Part shown: positions 18,680 to 29,600 of the stretch, one piece after another | How positions within the stretch are numbered: position 1 is the first letter of the stretch | How the letters are laid out: each line of letters opens with the position of its first letter | Assembly (NCBI RefSeq): GCF_009746715.1 | Contig: NZ_VRKW01000006.1 | Span: forward strand, 206,230-270,229 | Source: Ketobacter sp. MCCC 1A13808 | Lineage (GTDB): Bacteria > Pseudomonadota > Gammaproteobacteria > Pseudomonadales > Ketobacteraceae | DNA length: 64,000 nt | Reading direction: 5' to 3' | Made by a program: the position numbers and the translations under genes | Notes under the pieces: model-generated | What the model saw: the letters and a program-made list of their open reading frames with translations, nothing else | Database searches by the model: none | What the model was told of the DNA's origin: nothing

Positions 18680-19090
18680 ATTTGGGTTTTTGACATAAAA
18701 CAGCCCGAAAGGAGCCAAATTCGTGGCAGTTTTCTCACTCTGTGAATAGTTTACAAACTGAAGAATATTTACACATTTCTCCGTATACCCAACTAGAAAA
18801 TTACCCAGTAGTATGACAAAGTGCTTGCTTTGCCGAAGCTGGTGTTTATTGGGGCTCCCCTGGAGCAAACATCAGATGAGAGGGATTACTGCAATCCCCC
18901 CGGCTTACATAGAATCTATAAATCAAGCGCGCACGCTTGTATACCGGCCCGATAAAAATCGTCGTGTGGGTCGTGTAGTACTGCAACCGGATTTGCATCA
19001 GATTGCAGCTAGGCAGAGGACTAAACGCCTGATCGCTGCTTTGTGCCAGGCAAGCCTTTGAACAATTAATTACCTCCAGAGCAACTTGGT
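18680..19090. other. Intergenic region upstream of the first modular esterase
   Basis: This 411-base stretch has no convincing gene; an 82-codon frame in it has no recognisable features. A perfect inverted repeat GGGATT-5-AATCCC lies at 18882-18898. A TTGACA at 18690-18695 has no matching -10 box at the right distance. The promoter of the 19091 gene is expected here but was not located. Confidence 0.4.
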
Positions 19091-22000
19091 ATGAAACATA
19101 TCGATCTGACCGTGCAGAGCCGCATGCTGAACACTGCGGGCCAAAAACGACGCCTTGCCTTTCGGCATTGCCTGACCCGCATGGGCGCATTGTTACTTTG
19201 GCTGTGCCTGTCAACAAGCACCCAGGCCCTCACTTTTGAACAGCCGGTTAGCGGGGATGGCACCATTGCCATAGATGCCGAGAATTTCAGCGAAGTCATT
19301 GCTTCCCACGACAACGCGCTGTGGATGGTCAGCAGCACTGCCGAGGCCATTACAGGTAGTACCGCTCAGGCACCACTGAGCGCGCAATCACACGCCGATT
19401 TCGCCAACAACAATGCCCGCATTGATTACAATATCAACTTCACACAAACCGGCACCTATCATTTATGGATGCGCGGCTACGCCGCCAATGGCACTTCCGA
19501 CACTCTGTACGTTGGCTTGAACGGAGCGCCGCTTTCAAGCGCCTTTTTCCGTTTCCTGCCCTATAAAACCTGGATATGGACCGATCTGAAACAGGGCGGC
19601 AGCTATTTCAGTATCGACATTAATAACCCGGGAGTGCACACGCTTAACCTATGGATGCGCGAAACAGGCACCATGGTAGACCGCATCGTGCTCAGCAAAA
19701 ATTCAAACTCAACCCCTGCCGGCGACGGCCCCGCCGAAACACCGCACGACGGCGCTGGCAACCCGGACCCTGAGCCGGACACCGTTGCCACTCCCCAGAT
19801 CGTCCCCAATGGTGGTCTCTTCCAGGGTAGCGTTGAGGTCAGTTTGGCCTCCAGCACGTCGGGTGCTGCCATTTATTACACCCTGGATGGCTCTCAGCCG
19901 GATGCCGGGGCTATCGCCTATAACGCCCCGTTCACCCTGATCGATAGCACCCAGGTCCGCGCTATTGCGATACGGGATGGCTACCTCAACAGCGAACAGG
20001 TTAGCGTCCAATTCGCCGCGACCGTGAATCAAGCGCCGACCCTGGAATCAATCAGCAATCAAACCGTGCAGGCGGGTAATACAGTCCGCTTCTCAGCCCA
20101 GGCCAGCGATGCCGATTCCGGTACTCCGCACCTAGCGGCAAGCGATTTGCCCGCAGGCGCTAGTTTTACTGATCAAGGCAATGGAACCGGGTTCTTTGAG
20201 TGGACGCCATCGTCCAGCGACACCGGCCAACACCTGATCACCATTACGGCAACAGACGCGGCTGACGCCGCCCTTGTCGGTCAAACACAGACAACGATCA
20301 CAGTCGAAACGCCGGACACGGGCACTGGCAATACCGAAGGCGCGGTATTCAACGAATCCGGCGGGCTTGTGGTTATGGAAGGCGAGCACTTTACCAACGT
20401 GGCAACGTCGCATGACAACGTTTTCTGGAACCCGATAAATACCACAGAGGCGATCGCCAACAGCGCTGTGCAGGCCCCGCTGAGTGCGCAATCCACTTCG
20501 GATTTTGCCAACAATCACGCCCGTGCCGATTACGACATCAGTTTTACTCAAACCGGCACCTATCATTTGTGGATGCGTGGTTACGCTGCTAACGGTGCTT
20601 CTGACACCCTCTATGTCGGCTTAAACGGGGCGCCGCTCTCCACCGCCTTTTTCCGTTTTCTGCCCTATAAAACCTGGATATGGACTGATCTGAAACAAGG
20701 CGGAAGCTATTTCAGTATCGATATAGAAAATCCAGGGGTGCACACGCTTAATCTATGGATGCGCGAGACCGGCACCATCGTTGACCGCATTGTACTCAGT
20801 AAAGATTCCGCACTGACGCCATCCGGAGACGGTCCCGCCGAATCCAGTCGGAACGGCGGGACGGATCCCGCCCCCGATGTTGTAGCTACCCCGACAATCA
20901 ATCCGGATGGCGGCAGTTTTCAGGGAAGTATCGACGTCAGCATCGCATCCAGCACCCCGGGCGCCACTATTTATTACACCTTGAATGGCAGCCGGCCGGG
21001 AACGGGCTCCACCGCGTACAACGCCCCCTTTACTCTCACCGAAAGTGCTCAGGTCCGCGCCATCGCTGTAATGAGTAATTACCAGGACAGCGAAGTGATC
21101 AGTGCGCAATTCACCGCGACCATTAATCAAGCTCCGACTCTGGCGCCCATCAACGACCTATCCGTGGTAGCTGGCAACACGATCAACTTTACCGCTCAGG
21201 CCAGTGATGTTGACTCTGCTACGCCCACCCTTTCAGCCAACAACCTACCGGCCGGGGCTACCTTCACCGACCTTGGCAACGGGAACGCGCAGTTTGAATG
21301 GACGCCCACCGCCAGTGATGTCGGATCGCACCAGATTACCATTATTGCAACCGATGCCACCGATTCCGCACTAACCAGCCAGATACAGACCCACATTCTA
21401 GTTGAAGCGCCCGATCCGGGCACCGGCGGTAGCGCAGGCATGACCTTCAATGAATCAGGTGGTCTAGTGGTAATCGAAGGTGAACATTTCAGCAGCGTGA
21501 ACGCGTCTCATGACAATGTTAATTGGAATGCCATTAATAATAATGCAGCGGTTGAAAACAGTGCCGTCCAGGCTCCACTGACAGCACAATCGACTTCTGA
21601 CTTCAGCAGCGATCACGCCAGAGTCGATTACAATATTAACTTTACCCAAACCGGTACCTACCACTTATGGATGCGCGGTTACGCTCCGGACGGCGCATCC
21701 GATACGCTCTATGTGGGTCTCAACGGTACACCACTGTCGACTGCCTTTTTCCGTTTCCTACCCTACAAAACCTGGATCTGGACGGATCTGAAGCAAGGCG
21801 GAAGCTTTTTCAGTATCGATATCAACAGCCCCGGCGTGCACACCCTCAACTTGTGGATGCGCGAAACCGGGACCATTGTTGATCGCATTGTTCTTAGCAA
21901 AGACTCCGCAGTAACCCCCTCCGGCGACGGCCCTGCCGAATCGACTCAAAGCGGAAGCACAGATCCCGACCCGGATCCGCAGCCGGAAACGATCCCAGGC

Positions 22001-23509
22001 GTAACCCACTACTGGCAATTCAATGACACCAGCAGCACCGTATTTTCAAATCGTGCGGGTGGTTCGGCGCATTGCTCGGATTGCCCTTCCGGCGAGTCTG
22101 GACCTTTTGAACAAGCGCTTAGCTTCAACGGCTCCGGTGACATCCTCACAGCCGATTACGATAGCCGGCTGGCCTGGCAAGCAAACAGCAGCATCACGCT
22201 CGAGGCCTGGATCAAGCACTCATCCAGCTGCTTAACGGCAGAAACCGTAATCGGACGCAATGATAACCTCAGCGGCATGAGCTGGTGGTTGGGTTGTGAC
22301 GATGGCAAAGCCGCTTTTTTCATGTCGGATTCGTCCGGCAACAATAGCGGACTATTAAGCGGCACCAGCACCATCGATGACAACCAATGGCATCATATCG
22401 CCGTTGTTAAAGATGGCTTTGACCAGGAAAACCGGCTCTACGTTGACGGCCAACTGGAAGCCATACAAAGTGCCTCGTATGCCACCACGTTCATGGGCAA
22501 CAGCACGCCGCTCACCGTGGGTGGCCTGCTGAACGCACAATCCAACGCTTATTTTTCCGGTCAAATAGACGAAGTTGCCATCCACAACCGTGCTTTGCCA
22601 CCGAAAACCCTGAGCCAGCATCATGCCGATGGCGATATCGGTTTACAGCGGGGGCTGATCGGCTGCGATGGCGGCATCGATGTGATGCCCCTGGGCGACT
22701 CCAACACCCGGGGCAATGGTTCAATTCCCCGCTATAGCTACCGGCCCTACTTATATAACAGCCTGGATGTAGCAGGCTATGATCTGGATTTCATTGGCAG
22801 CTTGAGCGAGAGCTATCCCGTCGGTTTTCAATACGATCACGACCATGAAGGGCACAGTGGCTTCACACCAAAACAGATTGCCAATAATGTAATCAACTGG
22901 TTATCGCTTGCTACACCGGACGTCGTTTTGTTGCACATTGGTACAAATGAGCACAATGTCCCAGATGTCGAAACGATTTTGGATTACATTGACCTGGTTG
23001 ACGAGGACATCATCGTTGTACTGGCCAAAATTATTAACGAATCGGTTTACAATCCGGCCACCAGCGAGTTCAACAATCAACTTGAAGCCATGGCGCTGGC
23101 CAGAACCCACGATAAGATTTTAATAGTGGATCAAGAGCCCGCGCTGAATTATGTCGATGATATGGACGATAACCTGCACGCGAACAATGCCGGGTACGCA
23201 AAAATGGCGGACGTTTGGTACCAACCGCTGAGTGAATTTCTTCCAGTCTGCAAGCCCACGATCCCGCAGGTATCATCAGCCAGTACCCATACCGTCGATA
23301 TAGGCGAAACGCTGACTCTGGCGATGGATCACGTAGGGTATCCGCAGCCGACTTTCAGCCTGCAAACACGTCCGTCAGGCATGAAAATCAATCCGGATAC
23401 AGGGGTGATCAGCTGGACACCCGCCGCTAGCGGAAGTTATGCGGTGGTAGTGAAAGCAGAGAACGGTGAAGGTCAGGGTTCGGTAGGTTTTTCAATCGTT
23501 GTAGAGTAA
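19091..23509 (+). CDS. Giant modular exported SGNH esterase with three CBM-like repeats
   Basis: Exported protein of 1472 residues. A long-headed signal peptide ends near residue 46. Modules in order: CBM6/35-like 47-205; chitobiase-C-terminal-like 233-312; Ig/cadherin-like 313-407; CBM-like 418-575; chitobiase-like 597-677; Ig-like 678-773; CBM-like 785-940; LamG 970-1185; SGNH hydrolase about 1195-1388; Ig-like 1389-1472. SGNH residues are Ser1204 (GDSN), Asn1286 (GTNE), and Asp1360/His1363 (DNLH). The catalytic domain resembles carbohydrate esterases of the CE3 type, so deacetylation of a polysaccharide is the likely reaction; the substrate is unknown. The three CBM units are almost identical and recur every 367-368 residues. 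The start is uncertain: the ATG at 19091 has a weak ribosome binding site and internal ATGs exist. Confidence 0.85.
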   Translation: MKHIDLTVQSRMLNTAGQKRRLAFRHCLTRMGALLLWLCLSTSTQALTFEQPVSGDGTIAIDAENFSEVIASHDNALWMVSSTAEAITGSTAQAPLSAQSHADFANNNARIDYNINFTQTGTYHLWMRGYAANGTSDTLYVGLNGAPLSSAFFRFLPYKTWIWTDLKQGGSYFSIDINNPGVHTLNLWMRETGTMVDRIVLSKNSNSTPAGDGPAETPHDGAGNPDPEPDTVATPQIVPNGGLFQGSVEVSLASSTSGAAIYYTLDGSQPDAGAIAYNAPFTLIDSTQVRAIAIRDGYLNSEQVSVQFAATVNQAPTLESISNQTVQAGNTVRFSAQASDADSGTPHLAASDLPAGASFTDQGNGTGFFEWTPSSSDTGQHLITITATDAADAALVGQTQTTITVETPDTGTGNTEGAVFNESGGLVVMEGEHFTNVATSHDNVFWNPINTTEAIANSAVQAPLSAQSTSDFANNHARADYDISFTQTGTYHLWMRGYAANGASDTLYVGLNGAPLSTAFFRFLPYKTWIWTDLKQGGSYFSIDIENPGVHTLNLWMRETGTIVDRIVLSKDSALTPSGDGPAESSRNGGTDPAPDVVATPTINPDGGSFQGSIDVSIASSTPGATIYYTLNGSRPGTGSTAYNAPFTLTESAQVRAIAVMSNYQDSEVISAQFTATINQAPTLAPINDLSVVAGNTINFTAQASDVDSATPTLSANNLPAGATFTDLGNGNAQFEWTPTASDVGSHQITIIATDATDSALTSQIQTHILVEAPDPGTGGSAGMTFNESGGLVVIEGEHFSSVNASHDNVNWNAINNNAAVENSAVQAPLTAQSTSDFSSDHARVDYNINFTQTGTYHLWMRGYAPDGASDTLYVGLNGTPLSTAFFRFLPYKTWIWTDLKQGGSFFSIDINSPGVHTLNLWMRETGTIVDRIVLSKDSAVTPSGDGPAESTQSGSTDPDPDPQPETIPGVTHYWQFNDTSSTVFSNRAGGSAHCSDCPSGESGPFEQALSFNGSGDILTADYDSRLAWQANSSITLEAWIKHSSSCLTAETVIGRNDNLSGMSWWLGCDDGKAAFFMSDSSGNNSGLLSGTSTIDDNQWHHIAVVKDGFDQENRLYVDGQLEAIQSASYATTFMGNSTPLTVGGLLNAQSNAYFSGQIDEVAIHNRALPPKTLSQHHADGDIGLQRGLIGCDGGIDVMPLGDSNTRGNGSIPRYSYRPYLYNSLDVAGYDLDFIGSLSESYPVGFQYDHDHEGHSGFTPKQIANNVINWLSLATPDVVLLHIGTNEHNVPDVETILDYIDLVDEDIIVVLAKIINESVYNPATSEFNNQLEAMALARTHDKILIVDQEPALNYVDDMDDNLHANNAGYAKMADVWYQPLSEFLPVCKPTIPQVSSASTHTVDIGETLTLAMDHVGYPQPTFSLQTRPSGMKINPDTGVISWTPAASGSYAVVVKAENGEGQGSVGFSIVVE
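19229..21910 (+). repeat. Three near-identical CBM-like coding repeats
   Basis: Copies lie at about 19229-19705, 20342-20815 and 21443-21910, each encoding the same core (GTYHLWMRGYA, LYVGLNG, FFRFLPYKTWIWTDLKQGGS, GVHTLNLWMRETGT). They are spaced about 1.1 kb apart with chitobiase-like and Ig-like modules between the first and second and between the second and third. The similarity extends to the DNA, pointing to recent tandem duplication of a CBM-chitobiase-Ig unit or to gene conversion. Confidence 0.9.
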
Positions 23510-23516
23510 AATTGCA

Positions 23517-23541
23517 CGCCCTGAAAAAGGGGCTTTTTTTT
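23517..23541 (+). terminator. Rho-independent terminator after the 19091 gene
   Basis: A GCCC/GGGC stem with an eight-base loop ends at 23533 and is followed by eight T residues (23534-23541), only a few bases after the stop codon at 23509. The stem is short but the T-run is strong. Confidence 0.7.
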
Positions 23542-23617
23542 GATGGCACGCGGCGTTAGTCAACCGCTGTGACGCTACAGTAGTGATTTTTTTGAAAAGG
23601 TCAGGTCCGGAAACATT

Positions 23618-26254
23618 ATGTATTATTTGCAAAATGGAACAGCATTTAAAGCGGTATTATCTGCAAAATTAAAATTCATCATTTTAATATTAGCCGGTAC
23701 TCTGGCACTGGTTGGCTGTAAGGACAGTGTCGAGCCCAGCGGAACGACCAATCCGCCCCCTAAAGACACCGGCAACGAAACTGTGGCAACCCCGGTTATT
23801 AATCCAGGCAGTGGCAGTTTCGAAGGTAGTGTTGAAGTCACGATCACCTCGACTAACACCATCGCAACTATCTATTACACCCTGGATGGCACCACCCCTT
23901 CCACAGGGTCTAGTGTTTATCGCAATCCGATCACCTTGACCGAGAGCGCTACAATCAAAGCTATGGGGGTTATGACCGGAGCGAACAACAGCAATGTGGC
24001 GACGGCGAGTATCACGGTGACACCGGTCGACCCTGAACCCACTCCGGACAACAACCCACCAACTCTTTCGGCCATTCCTAATCAATCAGTGCAAGCTGGC
24101 GCCACCATCGCTTTTACGGCCCAGAGCGCAGACCTGGATGGAACCATCCCCGCACTAACCATTAGCGGCGCTCCTACTGCTGCAGTATTTACTGATCTGG
24201 GCAATGGCAGTGCAAGCTTCGAGTGGGTGACCACAACCAGTGACGTTGGTGACTACACGGTTACCGTCACAGCAACCGATGCGACCGACCCGACTCTCAA
24301 AGCGACAACAACCGCAACACTCAACGTAACTTCGGATCCGGTGACCACCGTCAGCCCGCCCACAATCAACCCTGATGGTGGCGAGTTTACTGATACCGTT
24401 GATGTGGCCTTAACATCCTCAACTTCCGGAGCAGCCATTCGCTACACGTTGAATGGAGATGCGCCCAGCGCCACCTCGACGCTATACACTGGGCCGATAC
24501 CGCTTACTGAAACAACTACAATCAAAGCCGTTGCGATTGTCGGTGCGCTCAGCAGTACCGTAACGGAAGCAACCTTTACCGCTACGCCGCCAACCGACAA
24601 CGCCCAACCACAAATAAACGCCATCGACGGCCAAAGCGTTGAGGTAGGCACACTGCTCACATTTGATGTAGTCGCAACCGATGCGGACGGAACACCGCCA
24701 TCGCTGACCGCGGATACCCGCCCCCAGGGCTCGGACTTTGTTGATCAGGGTAATGGAGAAGCCACTTTTAGCTGGACCCCCAGCGCATCCCAGATCGGTT
24801 CGCACACCGTCGAAATAGTTGCAGCAGATGCGGTCGACCCTGCTTTAACCGGCAGTATTAGCGTCACCATTACCGTTACAGCCGCGAATACCACGCCCCC
24901 CCCGGGCGGCGAAATTGACGGCGTAAGCCATTACTTTCAATTTAACGAAGGCGACGCGACCAGTTTTGCTGATTACATCGGCGGTAGCGCAACCTGTACC
25001 GATTGCCCGGATGGCGTGGTAGAGGGCTCCTTTGGTTTTGCAGAGCAGTTTAACGGCACATCGCACTTGCTCACCCAAACCTACGACGATCGACTTGCCT
25101 GGCCCGCTAATGCCAACGTTTCCGTCGAAGCCTGGATAAAAATAGATTTGAGCTGCGCCACTCCGGAAACTGTAGTTGGCCGTATCGATGAAAGCGGCCA
25201 AACCCAATGGTCTCTGGGCTGCAGCAATGGCAAAGCCGCCTTCGATATGACCGATAGTGCAGGTAACACAGCCTCATTAAACGGAATTAAGAATATTGCC
25301 GACTCTCAATGGCACCATATCGCGGCGGTAAAAAGCGGCGACACGGTTACGCTGTATGTGGACAACGTGGAAGAAGCCACCCAAACGGTCGCGTTCAGCG
25401 GTGATTTTATTGGAAACAACGCGCCGTTAACCATCGGTGGTTTAACCAATGGGGCTAACTTTACCGGCACTCTCGACGAAGTCGCAGTGCACAAGGTGGC
25501 ATTAACCCTGGCACAGGTAAAACAACATTTTGGTGACGGCAATATCGGCTTGCGCCGGGGCTTGCTTGGCTGTGAAAGCAACGTCAAAATCATGCCCATG
25601 GGTGACTCCATCACTCGGGGTACAGGCACCAGTCAGCGCCACTCCTACCGCCCATACTTATTCAAAGACTTGACAGATTCCAACTACGACGTCAACTTTC
25701 TTGGCTTTTTTGACGACGGCCTAACTGTTCCCGGAATCACCTATGAACATCGGGTTTCTGCGGTAAGTACGAAGTCTGCAGCCTTCGTCAACAGCAATGT
25801 TCCAAAATGGATTGATTCAACTCAAGAAAACCCAGAACGTAACACAGCACCAACGCCGGATATTATACTTCTGCATATTGGCACTAACGATACCGATATT
25901 GATGGAAACCCAATCTCTGTTGAAGAAAACGTGAGCAATGTACAAGCTTTGCTTAACAGCATCGACGGTTTTGAAGAGTTTATAGATCAGGAGATCGTGG
26001 TCGTGCTGGCCAAAATCGTTAAAGACATTACTGACAGCGCCAGCGAAGCGAAAACCAGCAATTTTAATAATCAATTGGAAGCTATGGCATTAAGCAGAAC
26101 TGACGACCGCCTGATTCTGGTCGATCACGAAGACGCTTTGGATTACACCACCGACATGGACGACTCGCAGCACCCTAACAATGCCGGATCTCAAAAAATG
26201 GCAAATGTCTGGCGCGCCAAACTGAGTGAGTTCCTACCCGTCTGCACACCCTAG
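23618..26254 (+). CDS. Modular SGNH esterase lipoprotein with LamG domain
   Basis: Predicted lipoprotein of 878 residues: a hydrophobic signal ends in the lipobox LVGC (Cys34), followed by a Pro/Thr-rich linker. Modules in order: chitobiase-C-terminal-like 56-136; Ig-like 146-237; chitobiase-like 247-323; Ig-like 329-422; LamG 436-642; SGNH hydrolase 657-876. Catalytic positions are Ser664 (GDSI), Asn757 (GTND) and Asp849/His852 (DSQH). It shares the LamG-SGNH tail with the preceding gene (both have QRG/RRG-LLGC before the catalytic block) but has no CBM-like modules. Probably a cell-surface or periplasmic carbohydrate esterase. It has its own upstream region after a terminator. It is less repetitive at the DNA level than its neighbour. 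Confidence 0.85.
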   Translation: MYYLQNGTAFKAVLSAKLKFIILILAGTLALVGCKDSVEPSGTTNPPPKDTGNETVATPVINPGSGSFEGSVEVTITSTNTIATIYYTLDGTTPSTGSSVYRNPITLTESATIKAMGVMTGANNSNVATASITVTPVDPEPTPDNNPPTLSAIPNQSVQAGATIAFTAQSADLDGTIPALTISGAPTAAVFTDLGNGSASFEWVTTTSDVGDYTVTVTATDATDPTLKATTTATLNVTSDPVTTVSPPTINPDGGEFTDTVDVALTSSTSGAAIRYTLNGDAPSATSTLYTGPIPLTETTTIKAVAIVGALSSTVTEATFTATPPTDNAQPQINAIDGQSVEVGTLLTFDVVATDADGTPPSLTADTRPQGSDFVDQGNGEATFSWTPSASQIGSHTVEIVAADAVDPALTGSISVTITVTAANTTPPPGGEIDGVSHYFQFNEGDATSFADYIGGSATCTDCPDGVVEGSFGFAEQFNGTSHLLTQTYDDRLAWPANANVSVEAWIKIDLSCATPETVVGRIDESGQTQWSLGCSNGKAAFDMTDSAGNTASLNGIKNIADSQWHHIAAVKSGDTVTLYVDNVEEATQTVAFSGDFIGNNAPLTIGGLTNGANFTGTLDEVAVHKVALTLAQVKQHFGDGNIGLRRGLLGCESNVKIMPMGDSITRGTGTSQRHSYRPYLFKDLTDSNYDVNFLGFFDDGLTVPGITYEHRVSAVSTKSAAFVNSNVPKWIDSTQENPERNTAPTPDIILLHIGTNDTDIDGNPISVEENVSNVQALLNSIDGFEEFIDQEIVVVLAKIVKDITDSASEAKTSNFNNQLEAMALSRTDDRLILVDHEDALDYTTDMDDSQHPNNAGSQKMANVWRAKLSEFLPVCTP

Positions 26255-26619
26255 CCCACCCCAATAGGCGGCAAGCAAAGATCCACCGGGCGCATTAACT
26301 TATAGAGCAGTTAATGCGCCCAAACGTCAAGCAACACGCCACTCGGCAACGACTCCTCCTCATCATTGTGCACTTAAATCAGAACCTGCTAACCAACGGT
26401 CCATTTGGAGTCATTTGGTTGACACTGCTGTATCCACACAGAAGCATGGTGTTTACGTTTGTATTTAAAATGCTACCATTCGACGCAATTCTGTAGTGTG
26501 AACACAACGAAGCTGTTAGTTTCACTTACTGACTAAACCTATATCATACCGGTAAGCCTGAAAAAATTACCCGAACAACAACAATGTACCTCTACAAAGC
26601 ACATCTAAGAGAAAAACCT
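26255..26619. other. Intergenic region with a perfect 13-bp inverted repeat
   Basis: This 365-base gap holds no convincing gene. It contains the strong hairpin at 26288-26321 listed separately and an AT-rich part ahead of the 26620 gene that probably includes its promoter. A TTGACA at about 26419 is present but a good -10 partner was not found. Confidence 0.4.
26288..26321 (+). repeat. Perfect 13-bp inverted repeat downstream of the 23618 gene
   Basis: GGGCGCATTAACT at 26288-26300 pairs exactly with AGTTAATGCGCCC at 26309-26321 across an eight-base loop, 34 bases after the stop codon. No T-run follows on either strand, so it may be an RNA-stabilising 3' hairpin, a terminator of unusual type or a protein-binding palindrome. 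Confidence 0.7.
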
Positions 26620-29600
26620 ATGCCCTTTGCCAAAAGCCGTGTTCTCCATTCAGCCAAATGGAAATTCATTTTCATACTCGTCTGTGTTGTTTTCGGCGTG
26701 TCTGCCTGCGATAACTTTGAATTGGTGGAGCGTGGACAAAGCGCTGACGATGACCGTGGAGGCTCTAACCCGCCAACGCCACCCGACGATAATGTAGTGG
26801 ATACACCTACGTTCAATCCGGCGGCCGGAAACGTGGCCAGCGGCACCACCGTGACTATCAGCACACTGACCTCCGGTGCGACCATCTATTACACTCTGGA
26901 TGGCTCGCAACCGCACATCAACTCGACTGAATACACCGCCCCTATCGCGTTGGGCGATGGCAACCGCACGATTAAAGCGCTCGCGGTGTTGGAAGGCTAC
27001 GATAACAGCCAGGTGGCCACGGCTGACTATGTTGTCGGGGACATAGACCAGACTCTATTTCAAGAAAAAAATGGCCTGGTGACCATGGAAGCCGAAGCGG
27101 CCCAAGAGATTGTTGCCGGTGCAACCGACACACTGCAGTGGAATATTGTTGATCAGGACGATGCGTTCGAGGACGCCTTGATCCAGGCACCGGATACTAC
27201 GGAAAAAACAGACACCAGTGCCGAAAACACCCGCGCCGACTATAAAATTTATTTTACCAACCCCGGTACCTATTACGTGTTTATCAGAGGCTCCACAGCC
27301 GATGGCAACCGGTCTGCATTTTACGGCCTGAACGGTACCGCAAACACCACACCGGCGTACTTCGAATTCAGTGCTGCCGCGGAAACCGACTGGGTTTGGG
27401 AAAACAACGCCGACACCCAGGGCGTTGCCACCATTCAGATCCCCGCCCAAGGGGAATATGCGTTCAATCTTTGGATGAAAAGCCCTAATCTGAAAATCGA
27501 TCAGATCATTCTGTCGATGGATGCCAATTACATTCCGGGGAATGATCCGACCGACCCCACAGACCCAAACACCGTTGCCACACCGACTTTTAACCCCCCA
27601 AGCGGCACATTAGCGAGCGGTGCCACGGTTGAAATCGCCTCAGCCACACCGGGCGCGACCATTTACTACACCACTGACGGCAGCGATCCAACCAACGCCT
27701 CAACGGAATACCCTGGCACAGCCATCACACTGGAAGACGGCACCGTGGTACTGAAGGCCCTGGCTGTGTTGGATGGCTATAGCGACAGCGTTATCGGCAG
27801 TGCCAGTTATGTCGTCGGCCCAGTGGATGATGGCCTTTTCCAGGAAATAGACGGCAGGGTCAATATCGAAGCCGAGAACTATCATGAGCTCACCGCCGCC
27901 CCTGGCGGAGCGGAATGGAGTGAGGTCACACCTGTCGGCGCTTTTGACGGAGCAGCGATTAAGGCACCTAATGTCAGCGGCGGTTTTGGTGATTACACCA
28001 CTAGTACCCGGGTAGACTACGATATTAATTTCACCAATCCCGGCACCTATCGCATCTGGCTGCGTTGGCCTGGCGATGCGACCGACCTCAGCGCTTATGT
28101 GGGGCTAAACGGTGCCCTGGTTAGCCCCCCCCGCTTCCGCCTGAACATTGGCACCGGTGACTGGCAGTGGGATGAAGCACGCAATGGCCCCTTCACTGTT
28201 ACTATCCCTAGTGCGGGTGTTTATACACTGAATCTATGGGCACGTAATGATGACTTAGTGATCGACCATATCTATCTGACCAGTATCGACGGGGACACGC
28301 CACCGGTAACCGATCCAATTGACCCTGATCCGGCCATGGTAGCAACTCCTGTGATTAATCCGGCCAGTGGCACCATCGCCTCGGGCGGGACGATAACTAT
28401 CAGTACGGACACCACGGGTGCAGCGATTTACTACACTACCGATGACTCCGCCCCCACCACAAGCTCAACGCTGTATAACGGGCCTATCGCCCTGGCCGAT
28501 AATACATACACCATTCGGGCCATCGGTGTTCTAGCCGGAATGACCGACAGCACGGAAGCCACGGCAACAATTACCGTAGGCGGCACGGTTAATGACGGAC
28601 TGTTTCAAGAAGTGGACGGCAAGGTCAATATCGAAGCCGAGAACTATCATGTGCTCACCGCCGCTACCGGGGGAGCGGAATGGGCTGAGGTCACACCTGC
28701 CGGTGCTTTTGACGGGGCAGCAATCAAAGCACCCAATGTCAGCGGCGGTTTTGGTGATTACAACACCAGTACACGAGCAGACTACGATATTAATTTCACC
28801 AATCCCGGCACCTATCGAATCTGGCTGCGTTGGCCCGGTGATGCGACCGACCTTAGCGCTTACATAGGTTTAAACGGTGCTCTGGTTAGTAACCCCCGCT
28901 TCCGCCTGGCCCCCGGCACCGGTGACTGGCAGTGGGATGATTCGCGCAATGGCCCCTTCACCGTTACTATCCCGAGCGAGGGCGTTTATACACTGAATCT
29001 ATGGGCACGTAATGATGACCTGGTAATCGATCACATCTATCTGACCAGTGTTGACGGAGACATGCCACCGGTTACCGATCCGGTCGATCCCGATGCGACT
29101 GCGACTGAAGCACCCACCTTTGATCCCTCCGGAGGCACTTTCGGGCCGGGCGCAGAAGTATCCCTGGCTACGACAACGCCCGGTGCGTCCATCTATTACA
29201 CTGTTGATGGCTCCGATCCCGATACGTTCGCCACTGAATACACCGGCACGCCTATCGCTTTGGGACTGGGGGAAACTGAGATTCGTGCCATCGCCACTGC
29301 TGATGATTTAACGGATAGCCCCATTGCAACCGCAACCTATATCGTAACGGACAGTGATGCCGGCCGCGTGTTTCAGGAATCCGGTGGTTTGGTTGTAATG
29401 GAAGGAGAAAACTATTCCTCCCTCACGCCGGCGACCAATCCGCCTTTCGATGGCGAGTCCTGGTCCCGCGTCAGTACCGCCGGAGCAACCGGCCGTGCGG
29501 TTATCCAATCACCGTATATAGAACTCGGTGTGGAGAGAGCAGACCATGAACAAGGGCCTCGTGTTGATTACACCATTGACTTTACCACCACCGGTACGTA

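Noticed and set aside
18813..19061. 82-codon plus-strand frame
   Set aside because: No family features, unlikely composition and no ribosome binding site; opposite strand also has an overlapping frame.
26314..26496. 60-codon plus-strand frame
   Set aside because: Lies partly on a hairpin and in AT-rich intergenic DNA; no features.
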